From Gammaproteobacteria bacterium (lineage in GTDB: Bacteria; Pseudomonadota; Gammaproteobacteria; GCA-001735895): a stretch of 64,000 bases of DNA. Shown here one piece after another: positions 52,652 to 61,645 of this stretch (the first letter of the stretch is position 1; each line of letters opens with the position of its first letter). Location: positions 1-64,000 of the forward strand of contig JAHEKJ010000009.1 in the NCBI GenBank assembly GCA_024638385.1. The letters run 5' to 3'. The notes beneath the pieces were generated by a model, which did no database searches, was not told the origin of the DNA, and saw nothing but the letters and a program-made list of their open reading frames with translations. The position numbers and the translations under genes were made by a program.

Positions 52652-53679
52652 GTGCGGCTGTCCATGGCCTTGAGGATCATCGCCTGGTCGATCTCGCCGA
52701 CCACGCGGCCCTCGCCGTCGAGCACCGCGAGCGGTCCCCGGGTCCGAATCGCGAGATCGATCAGCTTGTCCAGCTTGTCGTCCTCGCGGCAGCACTCGGC
52801 CCCGTTGCGCTGCACCTCGTCCGATGCCTCGCGCATGACCTTGCCGACCGACAGCACCTTGTAACGCGGCACGTCCTCGGTGAACTCGCGCACGTAGTCG
52901 TCGGCCGGATCGGCGACGATCTCCTCGGGCGTGCCGATCTGCACGACTTCGCCGTCCTTCATGATCGCGATGTGGTCGCCCATCTTGATCGCCTCGAGGA
53001 AGTCGTGGGTGATGAAGATCATCGTCTTTTGCACCTCGGCCTGGATATTCAGCAACTCGTCCTGCATTTCGCGTCGAATCAGCGGGTCGAGCGCGCTGAA
53101 AGGCTCGTCGAAGATCAGGATCTCGGGGTCGACGGCCATCGCCCGGGCGAGGCCGACGCGTTGCTGCATTCCGCCCGAGAGCTCGCGCGGGTAGTGCTCG
53201 GCCCAGCCGTGCAGGCCGACCTTCTCGAGCACCTGCATCGCCTTTTCGCGCCGCGCCTGCTTGTCCATGCCGCGGATCTCGAGGCCGAAGGAGATATTGT
53301 CGATGACCTTGCGGTGCGGGAACAGGCCGAAATGCTGGAATACCATGCTCATGCGGAAGCGCCGCAGCTCGGTCAGCTGCGCGTCGCTGTACTGCATGAT
53401 ATCTTCGCCGTCGATCAGCATTTCACCGGCGGTCGGTTCGATGAGGCGCGAAATGCAGCGCACCAGCGTCGACTTGCCGCTGCCGGACAGGCCCATGACG
53501 ACGAAGGTTTCGCCCGTCTTGATCTCGAAAGAAACGTCCTTGACGCCGATGACGTGGCCGGTCTGCTCCTGTACCTCGGCGCGCGACAGCGAATGATCGA
53601 GGTTTTTCAGCGTCCGCTGCGGATAGGTGCCGAAGATTTTCCAGATATTCCGGCAGACGATTTTGGGCGCGTCGGACAT
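52648..53679 (-). CDS. proV: Glycine betaine/quaternary-amine ABC transporter ATPase
   Basis: A 343-residue ProV/OpuAA ATPase. Walker A GLSGSGKST (about 66), signature LSGGMQQRVGLARA, Walker B ILIFDEPFSALDP and the N-terminal segment of the family (NIWKIFG) are present. CBS-like regulatory halves follow after residue 255 (KVLSVGKVMREAS...GPLAVLDGEGRVVGEIDQAMILKAM). It drives uptake through the ProW-like permease transcribed divergently 125 bp away. Confidence 0.92.
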   Translation of the reverse strand: MSDAPKIVCRNIWKIFGTYPQRTLKNLDHSLSRAEVQEQTGHVIGVKDVSFEIKTGETFVVMGLSGSGKSTLVRCISRLIEPTAGEMLIDGEDIMQYSDAQLTELRRFRMSMVFQHFGLFPHRKVIDNISFGLEIRGMDKQARREKAMQVLEKVGLHGWAEHYPRELSGGMQQRVGLARAMAVDPEILIFDEPFSALDPLIRREMQDELLNIQAEVQKTMIFITHDFLEAIKMGDHIAIMKDGEVVQIGTPEEIVADPADDYVREFTEDVPRYKVLSVGKVMREASDEVQRNGAECCREDDKLDKLIDLAIRTRGPLAVLDGEGRVVGEIDQAMILKAMDSRT

Positions 53680-53803
53680 GAGATTCTCGTAATCGCTCGC
53701 GGCGGCGTCTCATCTTAGCCCGAAGCGAATCGGGCTGTAAACCGGCCGTCTTGCAGGGGCCCGGTATCGACGCTAAGCTAACGCGGTTGCAGCGGGAGAG
53801 GTC

Positions 53804-55936
53804 ATGAGCACGGTAGTCGACGAGCGGGCGCGGCCGGGCTTTATCGGGGAGGTCTGGAATGAGCACCGGGGCTGGGTCGTCAGCTTCGCCGTGTTCGGGA
53901 TTTCGTTGTTGATCTGGAAGCTGCACGGCGGCGAAACGGCGTTCCCGCCGGGCTGGATCGAGGCTTTCCCGTTCGCCGAGCAGGTCGATGCCTTCGACAA
54001 GTGGCTGCGCCCCTATATTCAACCGACGACGCGCGCGGCCGCGGCGGGCGCGGTCTGGCTTTACGAAATCCTGGTCGACTTCCTGACCTTTACCCAGTGG
54101 CAGGTCGTGTTCGTGATCCTGGTGCTGCCGGCCTTCGCCTATGGCGGCCTGCGCCTCGGGCTGCTCGCGATCGTCGGCGTCAGCTCCTTCCTGGTGCTCG
54201 ACTTCTGGGACGAGTCGATGGAAACCCTGAGCCTGATGAGCATTTCGATCCTGATCTCGGTCATCATCGGGGTGCTGCTCGGTATCCTGGCGTCGCAAAG
54301 CGATCGTTTCGAGGCGGTAGTCAAGCCGATCCTCGACACGATGCAGACGCTGCCGGCGTTCGTCTACCTGATTCCGGCATTCTACCTGTTCGGCATCGGC
54401 CCACCGGGCGCGATACTCGCGACCGTGATCTACGCCCTGCCGCCGGTCGTGCGCCTGACCAACCTGGGTATTCGCCAGGTGCCGGCCGGTATCGACGAGG
54501 CCGCGACCTCGTTCGGCGCGACCCGGCTGCAGTCGCTGGTCAAGGTCAAGATCCCGCTGGCGATGCCGTCGATAAAGCTGGGCGTCAACCAGACGGTCAT
54601 GATGGCGCTGGCGCTGGTCGTGCTGGCGACCTTCATCGGCTCGCCGGGTCTCGGCGACGTCGTCTACTCCGGACTGGTGCGGCTCAACGTCGGCAAGGCG
54701 CTCGAGGGCGGGCTCGCGATCGTTTTCATGGCGGTCCTGCTCGACCGCGTGACCTACGCGATGGGCCACGTCGAGCACAGGAGCGTGAGCCAGCACGATC
54801 ACGTGTTCCGCCTGTTTCCGCAAAGCTGGGAAAACTTCAAGCCGGTGCTCTATCTCGAATACGGCATCGACTGGATATGGCGCCGGGTAGCCGAGGCCGG
54901 CAATCTCGTCGCGCTGCTGATTGCCACCGCGATTTACAGCGGCGCCGCGCTCGTCGACTCCGGTTTCGCGCAAAAACTGCGCGAATTCCTGGTCGCGCGC
55001 AGTTTCCTGCTGGCCAGCCTCGTGCTGATCGCGATCCTGATGCTGCTCGACGCCTACGGCGACGTTTTCGGCAAATTCCCGCGCGCCTGGGAATACAGCT
55101 TTCGCACACCGGTCAACCAGTACATGGACGAGCTGGTCACCAGCGAAGTGTTCTACGCGATCACGAAGAGTATCCGCGAGGGCCTTTACCTGGGTTTGAT
55201 CAATCCGCTGAACGTTTTTCTCAAGGGATTGCCGTGGTGGTATACGACGGGACTGTTCGTCGCCGCCGCCTACCTGTTCAGCGGCCGCGCGCTCGCGATC
55301 GGCACGCTGATCGGATTTCTGTTCATCGGCGCAACCGACCTGTGGAGCTACGGCATGATCACGCTGTCGACAGTTACGGTGTCGGTGTTGATCTGTTTCC
55401 TGCTCGGCGTGCCGCTCGGCATCATGGCGGCCCATAACAAGGCCGTCGACACGCTGCTCAAGCCGGTGCTCGACACGATGCAGACGCTGCCGGTGTTCGT
55501 CTACCTGGTACCGGTCGTGATGCTGTTCGGCGCGGGCCAGGTGTCGGCCGTTATCGCGACCGTCGTCTACGCGCTGCCGCCGCTGGTGCGCTGCACGACG
55601 CTCGGTATTCGCGAACTGCCCGAGCAGATCGACGAGGTCTCGAACTCGTTCGGCGCGTCGATGCTGCAGACGCTGACCAAGATCAAGATTCCGATGGCGA
55701 TTCCGGCGATCATGGTCGGCGTCAACCAGGGCATTATGATGGCGCTGGCGATGGAGGTCGTCACTCCGTTGATCGGCGGCAAGGGGCTCGGACTGCAGGT
55801 CTTCGACGGCATGAACCGGGCCTCGATCGGCATTTCGCTCGAAGCCGGTATCGGCATCGTGATGCTCGCGATCATCCTCGACCGGCTGTCGCAGGCCTGG
55901 ACCCGGACCCAGCGCCAGGCGATGGGCCTGAGCTGA
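53804..55936 (+). CDS. proW: Duplicated, fused ProW-type betaine ABC permease
   Basis: A 710-residue inner-membrane protein containing two BPD permease cores. Core 1 reads VVKPILDTMQTLPAFVYLIPAFYLFGIGPPGAILATVIYALPPVVRLTNLGIRQVPAGIDEAATSFGAT. Core 2 reads LLKPVLDTMQTLPVFVYLVPVVMLFGAGQVSAVIATVVYALPPLVRCTTLGIRELPEQIDEVSNSFGAS. Each has its own EAA loop. ProW normally has one core of about 300-350 residues, so this is a tandem fusion. A good GGGAGAGG lies before the ATG. It works with ProV and the binding protein. Confidence 0.9.
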   Translation: MSTVVDERARPGFIGEVWNEHRGWVVSFAVFGISLLIWKLHGGETAFPPGWIEAFPFAEQVDAFDKWLRPYIQPTTRAAAAGAVWLYEILVDFLTFTQWQVVFVILVLPAFAYGGLRLGLLAIVGVSSFLVLDFWDESMETLSLMSISILISVIIGVLLGILASQSDRFEAVVKPILDTMQTLPAFVYLIPAFYLFGIGPPGAILATVIYALPPVVRLTNLGIRQVPAGIDEAATSFGATRLQSLVKVKIPLAMPSIKLGVNQTVMMALALVVLATFIGSPGLGDVVYSGLVRLNVGKALEGGLAIVFMAVLLDRVTYAMGHVEHRSVSQHDHVFRLFPQSWENFKPVLYLEYGIDWIWRRVAEAGNLVALLIATAIYSGAALVDSGFAQKLREFLVARSFLLASLVLIAILMLLDAYGDVFGKFPRAWEYSFRTPVNQYMDELVTSEVFYAITKSIREGLYLGLINPLNVFLKGLPWWYTTGLFVAAAYLFSGRALAIGTLIGFLFIGATDLWSYGMITLSTVTVSVLICFLLGVPLGIMAAHNKAVDTLLKPVLDTMQTLPVFVYLVPVVMLFGAGQVSAVIATVVYALPPLVRCTTLGIRELPEQIDEVSNSFGASMLQTLTKIKIPMAIPAIMVGVNQGIMMALAMEVVTPLIGGKGLGLQVFDGMNRASIGISLEAGIGIVMLAIILDRLSQAWTRTQRQAMGLS

Positions 55937-56013
55937 TATTTTTCGCACGAAAATCAATCTCTTGGCGGAAAAGTACCCAAACTCGACAAGGCGATATCGA
56001 GGCAGTATGATCA

Positions 56014-56044
56014 TTGCATTCCGCCGCTCGAGGGCGGTTAATAA
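56014..56044 (+). promoter_or_regulatory. Candidate sigma-70 promoter for betaine-binding gene
   Basis: TTGCAT and TTAATA (or TAATAA) are separated by 18-19 bases, 30 bp before the binding-protein gene. A GAGGAG ribosome site seven bases before the ATG follows. A separate promoter would let the abundant binding protein outrun the permease. The match is moderate. Confidence 0.35.
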
Positions 56045-56071
56045 TGCGATTTCCGAAGAGAGGAGAGTGAA

Positions 56072-57022
56072 ATGCGTTTATCGTTCAAATCGATCCTGGC
56101 CGTAACCACGCTGGCCGTCGGCCTGGGGTCCCTGTCGCCGGCGCAGGCCGCCAAGCGACTGACCGCGCCGGATCCGGACTGGACCGGCGGCCTCGTGACC
56201 TGCCTGGTCGCGCAGTACATCCTGGAAAACGAGCTGGATTACAAGGTCAAGCGCGTGACCATACCGTCGGGTCCGGGCGTGTTCGAGGGCACCCGCTCGG
56301 GCGACCTCGATTTCGCCTGCGAATCCTGGCCTTCGTACAATCCGATCACCAACGAGTACATCAAGGAATTCGGCGGCGACGGTTCGGTTGCCTACCTCGG
56401 TGAAACCGGCATCGTCGGCCGCAGCGGTTACTTCGTGCCGCGCTACGTCGTCGAGGGCGACACGTCGCGCGGTATTCCGGCCTCGGCGCCGGGGCTCAAG
56501 TCTTACCAGGACCTGAATCGCTATAAGCACCTGTTCCGCAGCCTCGAGTCGGGCGATCGCGGTAACCTGATCGGCTGTCCGGTCGCGGCCTGGCTGTGCG
56601 AGGATCAGAAGCGGCTCGACATTCTCGGCGTCGATTTCCACGCGCAGGCGCTCGGTTCGGAAACCGCGCACTGGGCCGAGATTCAGGCCAAGTACAAGCG
56701 CGGCGAGCCGTTCGTGGCTTATGCGTGGGCGCCGCACTGGATTCACGCCGCGCTCGACCTGGTCGAGGTCGAATTGCCGCCCTACGACGAGGCCAATTGG
56801 CCGGCGACCAATTGGGCGCAGGACGTGACCCATTTTCACGGCAACCCCAGCATGCTGAAAGAGCATCCCGACGTGGTCGCGCTGTTGCAGAAGATGAAGC
56901 TGACCAATGAGATGCAGTCCAGCATGATCTACGACATCGACGTCAAGAAGAACGACGCCGAGGACGTCGTCGAGGAATGGATGGAAGCCAACGAAAATGT
57001 CTGGCGCCAGTGGTTGCCCTAG
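56072..57022 (+). CDS. proX: Glycine betaine/quaternary-amine ABC substrate-binding protein
   Basis: A 316-residue OpuAC-type binding protein with signal peptide LSFKSILAVTTLAVGLGSLSPAQAA. It keeps aromatic residues lining the quaternary-ammonium box (DPDWTGG, CESWPSYN, YAWAPHWIHAALDL). A canonical terminator follows 24 bp after the stop. It is the third part of the betaine importer, and its pocket tolerates several N-methylated compounds. Confidence 0.9.
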   Translation: MRLSFKSILAVTTLAVGLGSLSPAQAAKRLTAPDPDWTGGLVTCLVAQYILENELDYKVKRVTIPSGPGVFEGTRSGDLDFACESWPSYNPITNEYIKEFGGDGSVAYLGETGIVGRSGYFVPRYVVEGDTSRGIPASAPGLKSYQDLNRYKHLFRSLESGDRGNLIGCPVAAWLCEDQKRLDILGVDFHAQALGSETAHWAEIQAKYKRGEPFVAYAWAPHWIHAALDLVEVELPPYDEANWPATNWAQDVTHFHGNPSMLKEHPDVVALLQKMKLTNEMQSSMIYDIDVKKNDAEDVVEEWMEANENVWRQWLP

Positions 57023-57044
57023 TCCGCGGCTGACCCGGTCAAGC

Positions 57045-57071
57045 AAAGGCTCCCCCCGGGGAGCCTTTTTT
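57045..57071 (+). terminator. Rho-independent terminator after the betaine operon
   Basis: AAAGGCTCCCC and GGGGAGCCTTT pair in an 11-bp stem with the minimal CC loop, followed by a T-run. It ends the permease-binding-protein transcript. Confidence 0.88.
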
Positions 57072-57099
57072 ATTCTCTCGTAAAATTCAGGTCAGCGCT

Positions 57100-57300
57100 G
57101 AATGGCACTTTCTTGAGCCTGTCATATCCATCAGAGTGCCGCGTCGTTGCGAGGAGGCGCCAGCCGATAACAAGGCGTCATTGCGAGGAGGCGCCAGCCG
57201 ATAAAAAGGCGTCATTGCGAGGAGCGATAGCGACGAAGCAACCTCCTGATTCTTGCCCGATCGCGAGAGATTGCTTCGCTGCTTCGCAGTTCGCAATGAC
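57100..57300. repeat. Dispersed CATTGCGAGGAG palindromic repeat cluster, locus 3
   Basis: Starts GAATGGCACTTTCTTGAGCCTGTCAT, matching the 39.06-kb copy. Two short units CATTGCGAGGAGGCGCCAGCCGATAA are tandem. A final unit CATTGCGAGGAGCGATAGCGACGAAGCAACC...CGCAATGAC is nearly identical to that at 39.36 kb. It lies between the terminator and the serine hydrolase gene. No gene is visible. Confidence 0.88.
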
Positions 57301-57334
57301 GCTGGTTCTGGGGCTTTAGTAAGAATCATTCAGT

Positions 57335-58465
57335 TCAGAGGGATTCGGAGACGATGCCGAGGGTGTTGACGAGCTGCGCCGAGTAGTCGGCGTCGTAGGC
57401 GCTCTTGTTTTGCAGCACCGAGAAGATCACGCAGACGACGCCGGTCTCGAGGTTCACAAGCATGAACTGGCCGCCCCAGCCACCGTGGCCGACCCAGCGC
57501 CGGTTGGTATAGAACTGGTTGCTGTAGTACATGCCCTGGCGCGGCGGCGGATACTCGAGCGACGCGCGCTGGCGCGAATGCTCGATGAATTCGGCGTCGC
57601 CGACGCGACGGTTGGCAACGCCGGCGCCGCGGCGCGCGAACAACAGCCCGTAGCGCGCGAGATCGCGCAGGGTCAGGCAGATGCCGCCGCTCAGCACCGG
57701 CATGCCGCCGCGGTCGGTGCCGCAGTAGAGTGCCTGCTCGAAGCCGGCGGCCTCGGCGATCTCGAGCAGCCAGTCGCGCAGCGGCCGGCCGCCGACTTCC
57801 TCGACGGTCCACCCCAGGACGTCGCTGTTGGCCGACTTGTACTGGGGTTCGCGACTGTGATTGGCGAGATCGTCGCCGGTAATGCCGGCGAGAAAATCGC
57901 GCTGCGAAACGTTCAGGTCGTCGCCCTGCAGGCGCCAGCCCTGCGCGGTTTCGTGGGCGTAGCAGGTCGAATCGGGGTCGGCGTAATCCTCGCTGTAATC
58001 GTTGACGACGTCCATGTCCATGACCTGTTGCAAAGTTGCGTCGGCGTAGCCGCTGCCGATCGCCGGCAGGTAGTCGCGCACCTTGCGCTCGAGGTCGAGT
58101 ACGCCGTCGGCGACCAGGCGGCCGACAATCAGGTTGAGCGTGGTCTTGCTGATCGACATGATCGTGTGCGGCTGGTTCGGGCCGAAGTCGCGGGCGTACT
58201 TCTCGAACAGCAATTCCTGGCCGCGCGCGACGGCCATGCCGCAAAAGGCTTCGCCGCCGGTCAGCGCCTGCACCTCCGGCAGCTGGCCGATGCGATGGTC
58301 GATATTCTTCTCGAGCCCGAGCACCAGGTCGGAGCGCAGCGCAATGGCGTAGCGGTTGATCCGGTGCAGATTGCGAAAGCTTTGGCGCCTGAGCGCGGTC
58401 GTGTTCCAGCGCACGCTGTTGCCGGCGAGCACCTCGAGCTCGGGGTTCAGGTAAAATTCGGTCAT
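57335..58465 (-). CDS. Beta-lactamase-fold serine hydrolase
   Basis: A 376-residue penicillin-binding-protein-like hydrolase (class C/6-aminohexanoate-dimer hydrolase group). ATG 58465 (MTEFYLNPELEVLAG) is used. The SXXK nucleophile is SISKTT, the YXN-like motif YKSANSD follows and a GHGGWGGQ motif lies near the C-terminus. No signal peptide. It may cleave an amide or ester of a small molecule. True beta-lactamase activity is unlikely. It is divergent from the sulfatase across 65 bp. Confidence 0.82.
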   Translation of the reverse strand: MTEFYLNPELEVLAGNSVRWNTTALRRQSFRNLHRINRYAIALRSDLVLGLEKNIDHRIGQLPEVQALTGGEAFCGMAVARGQELLFEKYARDFGPNQPHTIMSISKTTLNLIVGRLVADGVLDLERKVRDYLPAIGSGYADATLQQVMDMDVVNDYSEDYADPDSTCYAHETAQGWRLQGDDLNVSQRDFLAGITGDDLANHSREPQYKSANSDVLGWTVEEVGGRPLRDWLLEIAEAAGFEQALYCGTDRGGMPVLSGGICLTLRDLARYGLLFARRGAGVANRRVGDAEFIEHSRQRASLEYPPPRQGMYYSNQFYTNRRWVGHGGWGGQFMLVNLETGVVCVIFSVLQNKSAYDADYSAQLVNTLGIVSESL

Positions 58466-58530
58466 CGGGGTCGATTGATTGTCGTGGTCGATGCGATAGC
58501 ATAACAATTTCGACGCTGCCGGGAAGCCAG

Positions 58531-59970
58531 ATGCGCGCCAACAACGTCCTGATCCTGATGTCGGACGAGCACACCCGCTCGGTGCTGGGCACCTACGGCA
58601 ACGCGCTCGCGCAGACTCCGACGCTCGACCGGCTCGCCGCCGGCGGCGTGCGCTTCGACAACGCCTACACGCCGTCGCCGATCTGCATCCCGGCGCGCGC
58701 GAGTTTCGCCACCGGCACGCCGGTATTCGAGCACCGCTGCTGGTCGTCGGCCGAGCCCTATTACGGTCGGCAGACGAGCTGGATGCATCGGCTGCGCGAT
58801 CGCGGCCACCGGGTCACATCGATCGGCAAGTTGCACTACCGCCGCGCCGGCGACGACGTCGGCTTCTCCGAGTCGATCCTGCCGATGTATCTCGCCAATG
58901 GCGGTCGCGGCTGGCCGCAGGGGCTGCAGCGCAAGCCGATGGCCGAGTTTCCCGAGGCCGCGGAGATGGCCGCGCTGCTCGGCCCGGGCGAGACGTCGTA
59001 CACGCGATACGACCGCGATATCGCCGCCGCGGCCGTCGCCTGGCTCGAACTCGAGGCGCCGCGCGAAACCAAGCCCTGGGTCCTGTTCGTCTCGTTCGTC
59101 AGCCCGCACTTTCCATTGTCTGCGCCCGAAGCTTTCTTCGAGCTGTATCGCGATGTCGAGCTGCCGGTACCGTTCGACCGCGATCCCCCGGCCCAGGCCG
59201 ACCATCCGGTCGAGTCGCAGATGCGCGCGTTCTGGGACTATGCCGATCACTTCACCGCCGAATCCGAGCCGCTCGGGCTGAAGAACTACTACGGCCTGTG
59301 CAGCTTCCTCGACGACCACCTCGGGCAGGTGCTCGGCGCGCTCGAGCGCGCGGGCCAGCGTGACGACACGCTCGTGCTCTACACCAGCGACCATGGCGAC
59401 CTGATCGGCAATCACGGTATCTGGGGCAAGTCGTTCATGTACGAGGATTCGGTCGGCATTCCGCTGATCGCGAACGGCCCCGGCATCGCGCCCGCAACCA
59501 ATCCGACGCCGGTCACGCTGGCCGACTTTGCGGCGACGGTCGAACTCGCTGTGGGCGCCGAGCCCGCGCGACCGCACGCGGCATGGCGGGGTCGCCCGCT
59601 GCAGGATTTCTTCGAACGGCCGGAGCCGGATCGACCCGCGCTCGCCGAGTATCATGACGGCGGCAGCCCGTGCGGCGTTTTCATGCTGCGCCAGGGCTCG
59701 TGGAAATTGATCGATTACGCCGAGGGTCACCCGCCGCAATTGTTCGACCTCGAATCGGATCCGCGGGAGACGCGCGATCGCGCCGGCGATCCAGCCTGTG
59801 CGGCCAGGCTCGCCGGGATGCGAAACCGGTTGCTGGAGATTCTCGACCCGGAGGCGGTCAACCGCGCGGCTTTCGCCGACCAGGCGAAGATGATCGAGGC
59901 GCTCGGCGGAATCGACGCGATCCGGGCGAGCCCGAGCTTCAATCACACGCCGATCGAGGAGACGGGCTAG
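58531..59970 (+). CDS. Type I sulfatase (cysteine-type)
   Basis: A 479-residue sulfatase/alkaline-phosphatase fold enzyme. The metal ligands appear early in LILMSDEHTRSVLGTYGN. The formylglycine motif is SPICIPARASFATG with C52 (C-X-P-X-R). SIGKLHYRR and TSDHGDLIGNHGIWGK provide the other metal and sulfate contacts. There is no signal peptide, as for cytoplasmic choline-sulfatase-like enzymes. Next to betaine genes, choline-O-sulfate is one plausible substrate; other sulfate esters are equally possible. Confidence 0.85.
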   Translation: MRANNVLILMSDEHTRSVLGTYGNALAQTPTLDRLAAGGVRFDNAYTPSPICIPARASFATGTPVFEHRCWSSAEPYYGRQTSWMHRLRDRGHRVTSIGKLHYRRAGDDVGFSESILPMYLANGGRGWPQGLQRKPMAEFPEAAEMAALLGPGETSYTRYDRDIAAAAVAWLELEAPRETKPWVLFVSFVSPHFPLSAPEAFFELYRDVELPVPFDRDPPAQADHPVESQMRAFWDYADHFTAESEPLGLKNYYGLCSFLDDHLGQVLGALERAGQRDDTLVLYTSDHGDLIGNHGIWGKSFMYEDSVGIPLIANGPGIAPATNPTPVTLADFAATVELAVGAEPARPHAAWRGRPLQDFFERPEPDRPALAEYHDGGSPCGVFMLRQGSWKLIDYAEGHPPQLFDLESDPRETRDRAGDPACAARLAGMRNRLLEILDPEAVNRAAFADQAKMIEALGGIDAIRASPSFNHTPIEETG

Positions 59971-59980
59971 CCCGTGGCGG

Positions 59981-61636
59981 CTATTGGCCGGCCGATTCGG
60001 GCAGGTTTTCGCGCTTGCGTTGTTCGAGCAGGCCGGTCAGCCAGTCGGGGTCCATTTCCGGCACCGACGACAGCAGCAGCCTGGTGTAGTCGGGGAAGGG
60101 CGGCGACAGGATTTCGCTCTTCATGCCCTGTTCGACGACGCGCCCCTGGAACATGACGACGATCTGGTCCGAAATGGCCTTGACCGTCGCGATGTCGTGG
60201 GTGATGAAGATATAGGTCAGGCCGAGTTCCTTCTGCAGACGCAGCAGCAGCTCGAGAATGCCTTTTTGCACGATCTGGTCGAGCGCCGACGTGACCTCGT
60301 CGCAGATGATCAGGTCGGGATTCGCCGCCAGCGCGCGCGCGATACAGATGCGCTGCTTCTGCCCGCCCGACAGTTCCGCCGGCAGCCGGTCGACAAAGGA
60401 TTCGTTGAGCTCGATCATATTCAGCAGCTCGAGCAGCCGATCGTCGCGTTTCTTGCCGCGCAAACCGAGGTAAAACTCCAGCGGCCGGCCGATGATATCG
60501 CGCACGGTGTGACGCGGATTCATCGCCGTGTCGGCCATCTGGTAAATCATCTGGATTTTCTGCAATTGATCGACGCTGCGCTGCTTCAGCGCCGGCGGCA
60601 ACGGCTGGCCGTTGAAGATCACCTGGCCCTTGCTCGGCGGCAGCAACCCGGTAATCACGCGCGCGGTCGTCGATTTTCCCGAGCCGGATTCGCCGACGAT
60701 CGCGACCGTGTGGCCGCGCGGCACGTCGATCGTGACGTCTTCGAGCACCTTGACGCTCCCGCCGTAGCTCGCGTCGACGCCGTCGACGCGCAGAATGTTG
60801 TCTTCCGAATCCTCTTCCGGTTTTTCGATCGAGCGCACCGACCACAGCGACCTGGTATAGGCTTTTTTCGGGCTCGACAACATCGTGCGCGTGTCGGCGT
60901 CCTCGATCGTTTCGCCGTAGCGCAGCACCTTGATCCGGTCGGCCATCTGCGCGACCACGGCGAGGTCGTGGGTGATGTAGATCGCCGCCGTGTTGTATTG
61001 CTCGACGATCGTGCGCATCGCCGCGAGCACTTCGACCTGCGTGGTCACGTCGAGCGCCGTCGTCGGCTCGTCGAAAATGATCAGGTCCGGCCGCGGTGAC
61101 ATTGCCATCGCGGTCATGACGCGCTGCAGCTGGCCGCCCGAAACCTGGTGAGGATAACGCTCGCCGATGTTGTCCGGATCGGGCAATTGCAATACGCGGT
61201 AGAGCCGGCGCGCGTCCTCCATTGCTTCGCTTTCCGACTTGCCGAGGCGGCGCACGGTGGCTTCGACGGTCTGGTCGATCAGCCGGTGCGCCGGGTTGAA
61301 CGACGCCGCCGCGGATTGCGCAACGTAGGCGATGCGCGAGCCGCGCAGCTTGCGCTTCTCCGCCTCCGACGCCTTCATCAGGTCGATGCCGTCGAAGACG
61401 ATCGTGCCGCTGGTGATACGGCAGCCGGGGCGGGCGAAGCCCATCGCGGCGAGGCCGAGCGTCGACTTGCCGGCGCCGGACTCGCCGATCAGGCCCATGA
61501 TCTCGCCGCGGCGCAGCGTCACGTCGACGCCCTTGACGATCTCGTGCCACCGGTCGTCGCTGTAGCCGTCGATGACGATGTCGCGCATCTCCAGCAGGAG
61601 ATCGCCTTTTTGTCCGCGGGTATTGTCGTCAGTCAT
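59981..61636 (-). CDS. Fused dipeptide/oligopeptide ABC ATPase (DppD-DppF)
   Basis: A 551-residue protein with two complete ATPase domains. The first has GESGAGKST, VSGGQLQRV and LIIFDEPTTALDV. The second (after about 270) has GESGSGKST, LSGGQKQRI and LIICDEVTSALDQ. Peptide importers normally use two separate ATPases, so the fusion replaces both. It is the last gene of the operon, nine bases after dppC. Confidence 0.9.
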   Translation of the reverse strand: MTDDNTRGQKGDLLLEMRDIVIDGYSDDRWHEIVKGVDVTLRRGEIMGLIGESGAGKSTLGLAAMGFARPGCRITSGTIVFDGIDLMKASEAEKRKLRGSRIAYVAQSAAASFNPAHRLIDQTVEATVRRLGKSESEAMEDARRLYRVLQLPDPDNIGERYPHQVSGGQLQRVMTAMAMSPRPDLIIFDEPTTALDVTTQVEVLAAMRTIVEQYNTAAIYITHDLAVVAQMADRIKVLRYGETIEDADTRTMLSSPKKAYTRSLWSVRSIEKPEEDSEDNILRVDGVDASYGGSVKVLEDVTIDVPRGHTVAIVGESGSGKSTTARVITGLLPPSKGQVIFNGQPLPPALKQRSVDQLQKIQMIYQMADTAMNPRHTVRDIIGRPLEFYLGLRGKKRDDRLLELLNMIELNESFVDRLPAELSGGQKQRICIARALAANPDLIICDEVTSALDQIVQKGILELLLRLQKELGLTYIFITHDIATVKAISDQIVVMFQGRVVEQGMKSEILSPPFPDYTRLLLSSVPEMDPDWLTGLLEQRKRENLPESAGQ

Positions 61637-61645
61637 GGCTAAGGC

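Noticed and set aside
53423-56014. 863-residue minus-strand ORF opposite proV/proW
   Set aside because: Composition is Arg/Asp/Gln/His-rich noise antisense to clearly conserved transporter genes.
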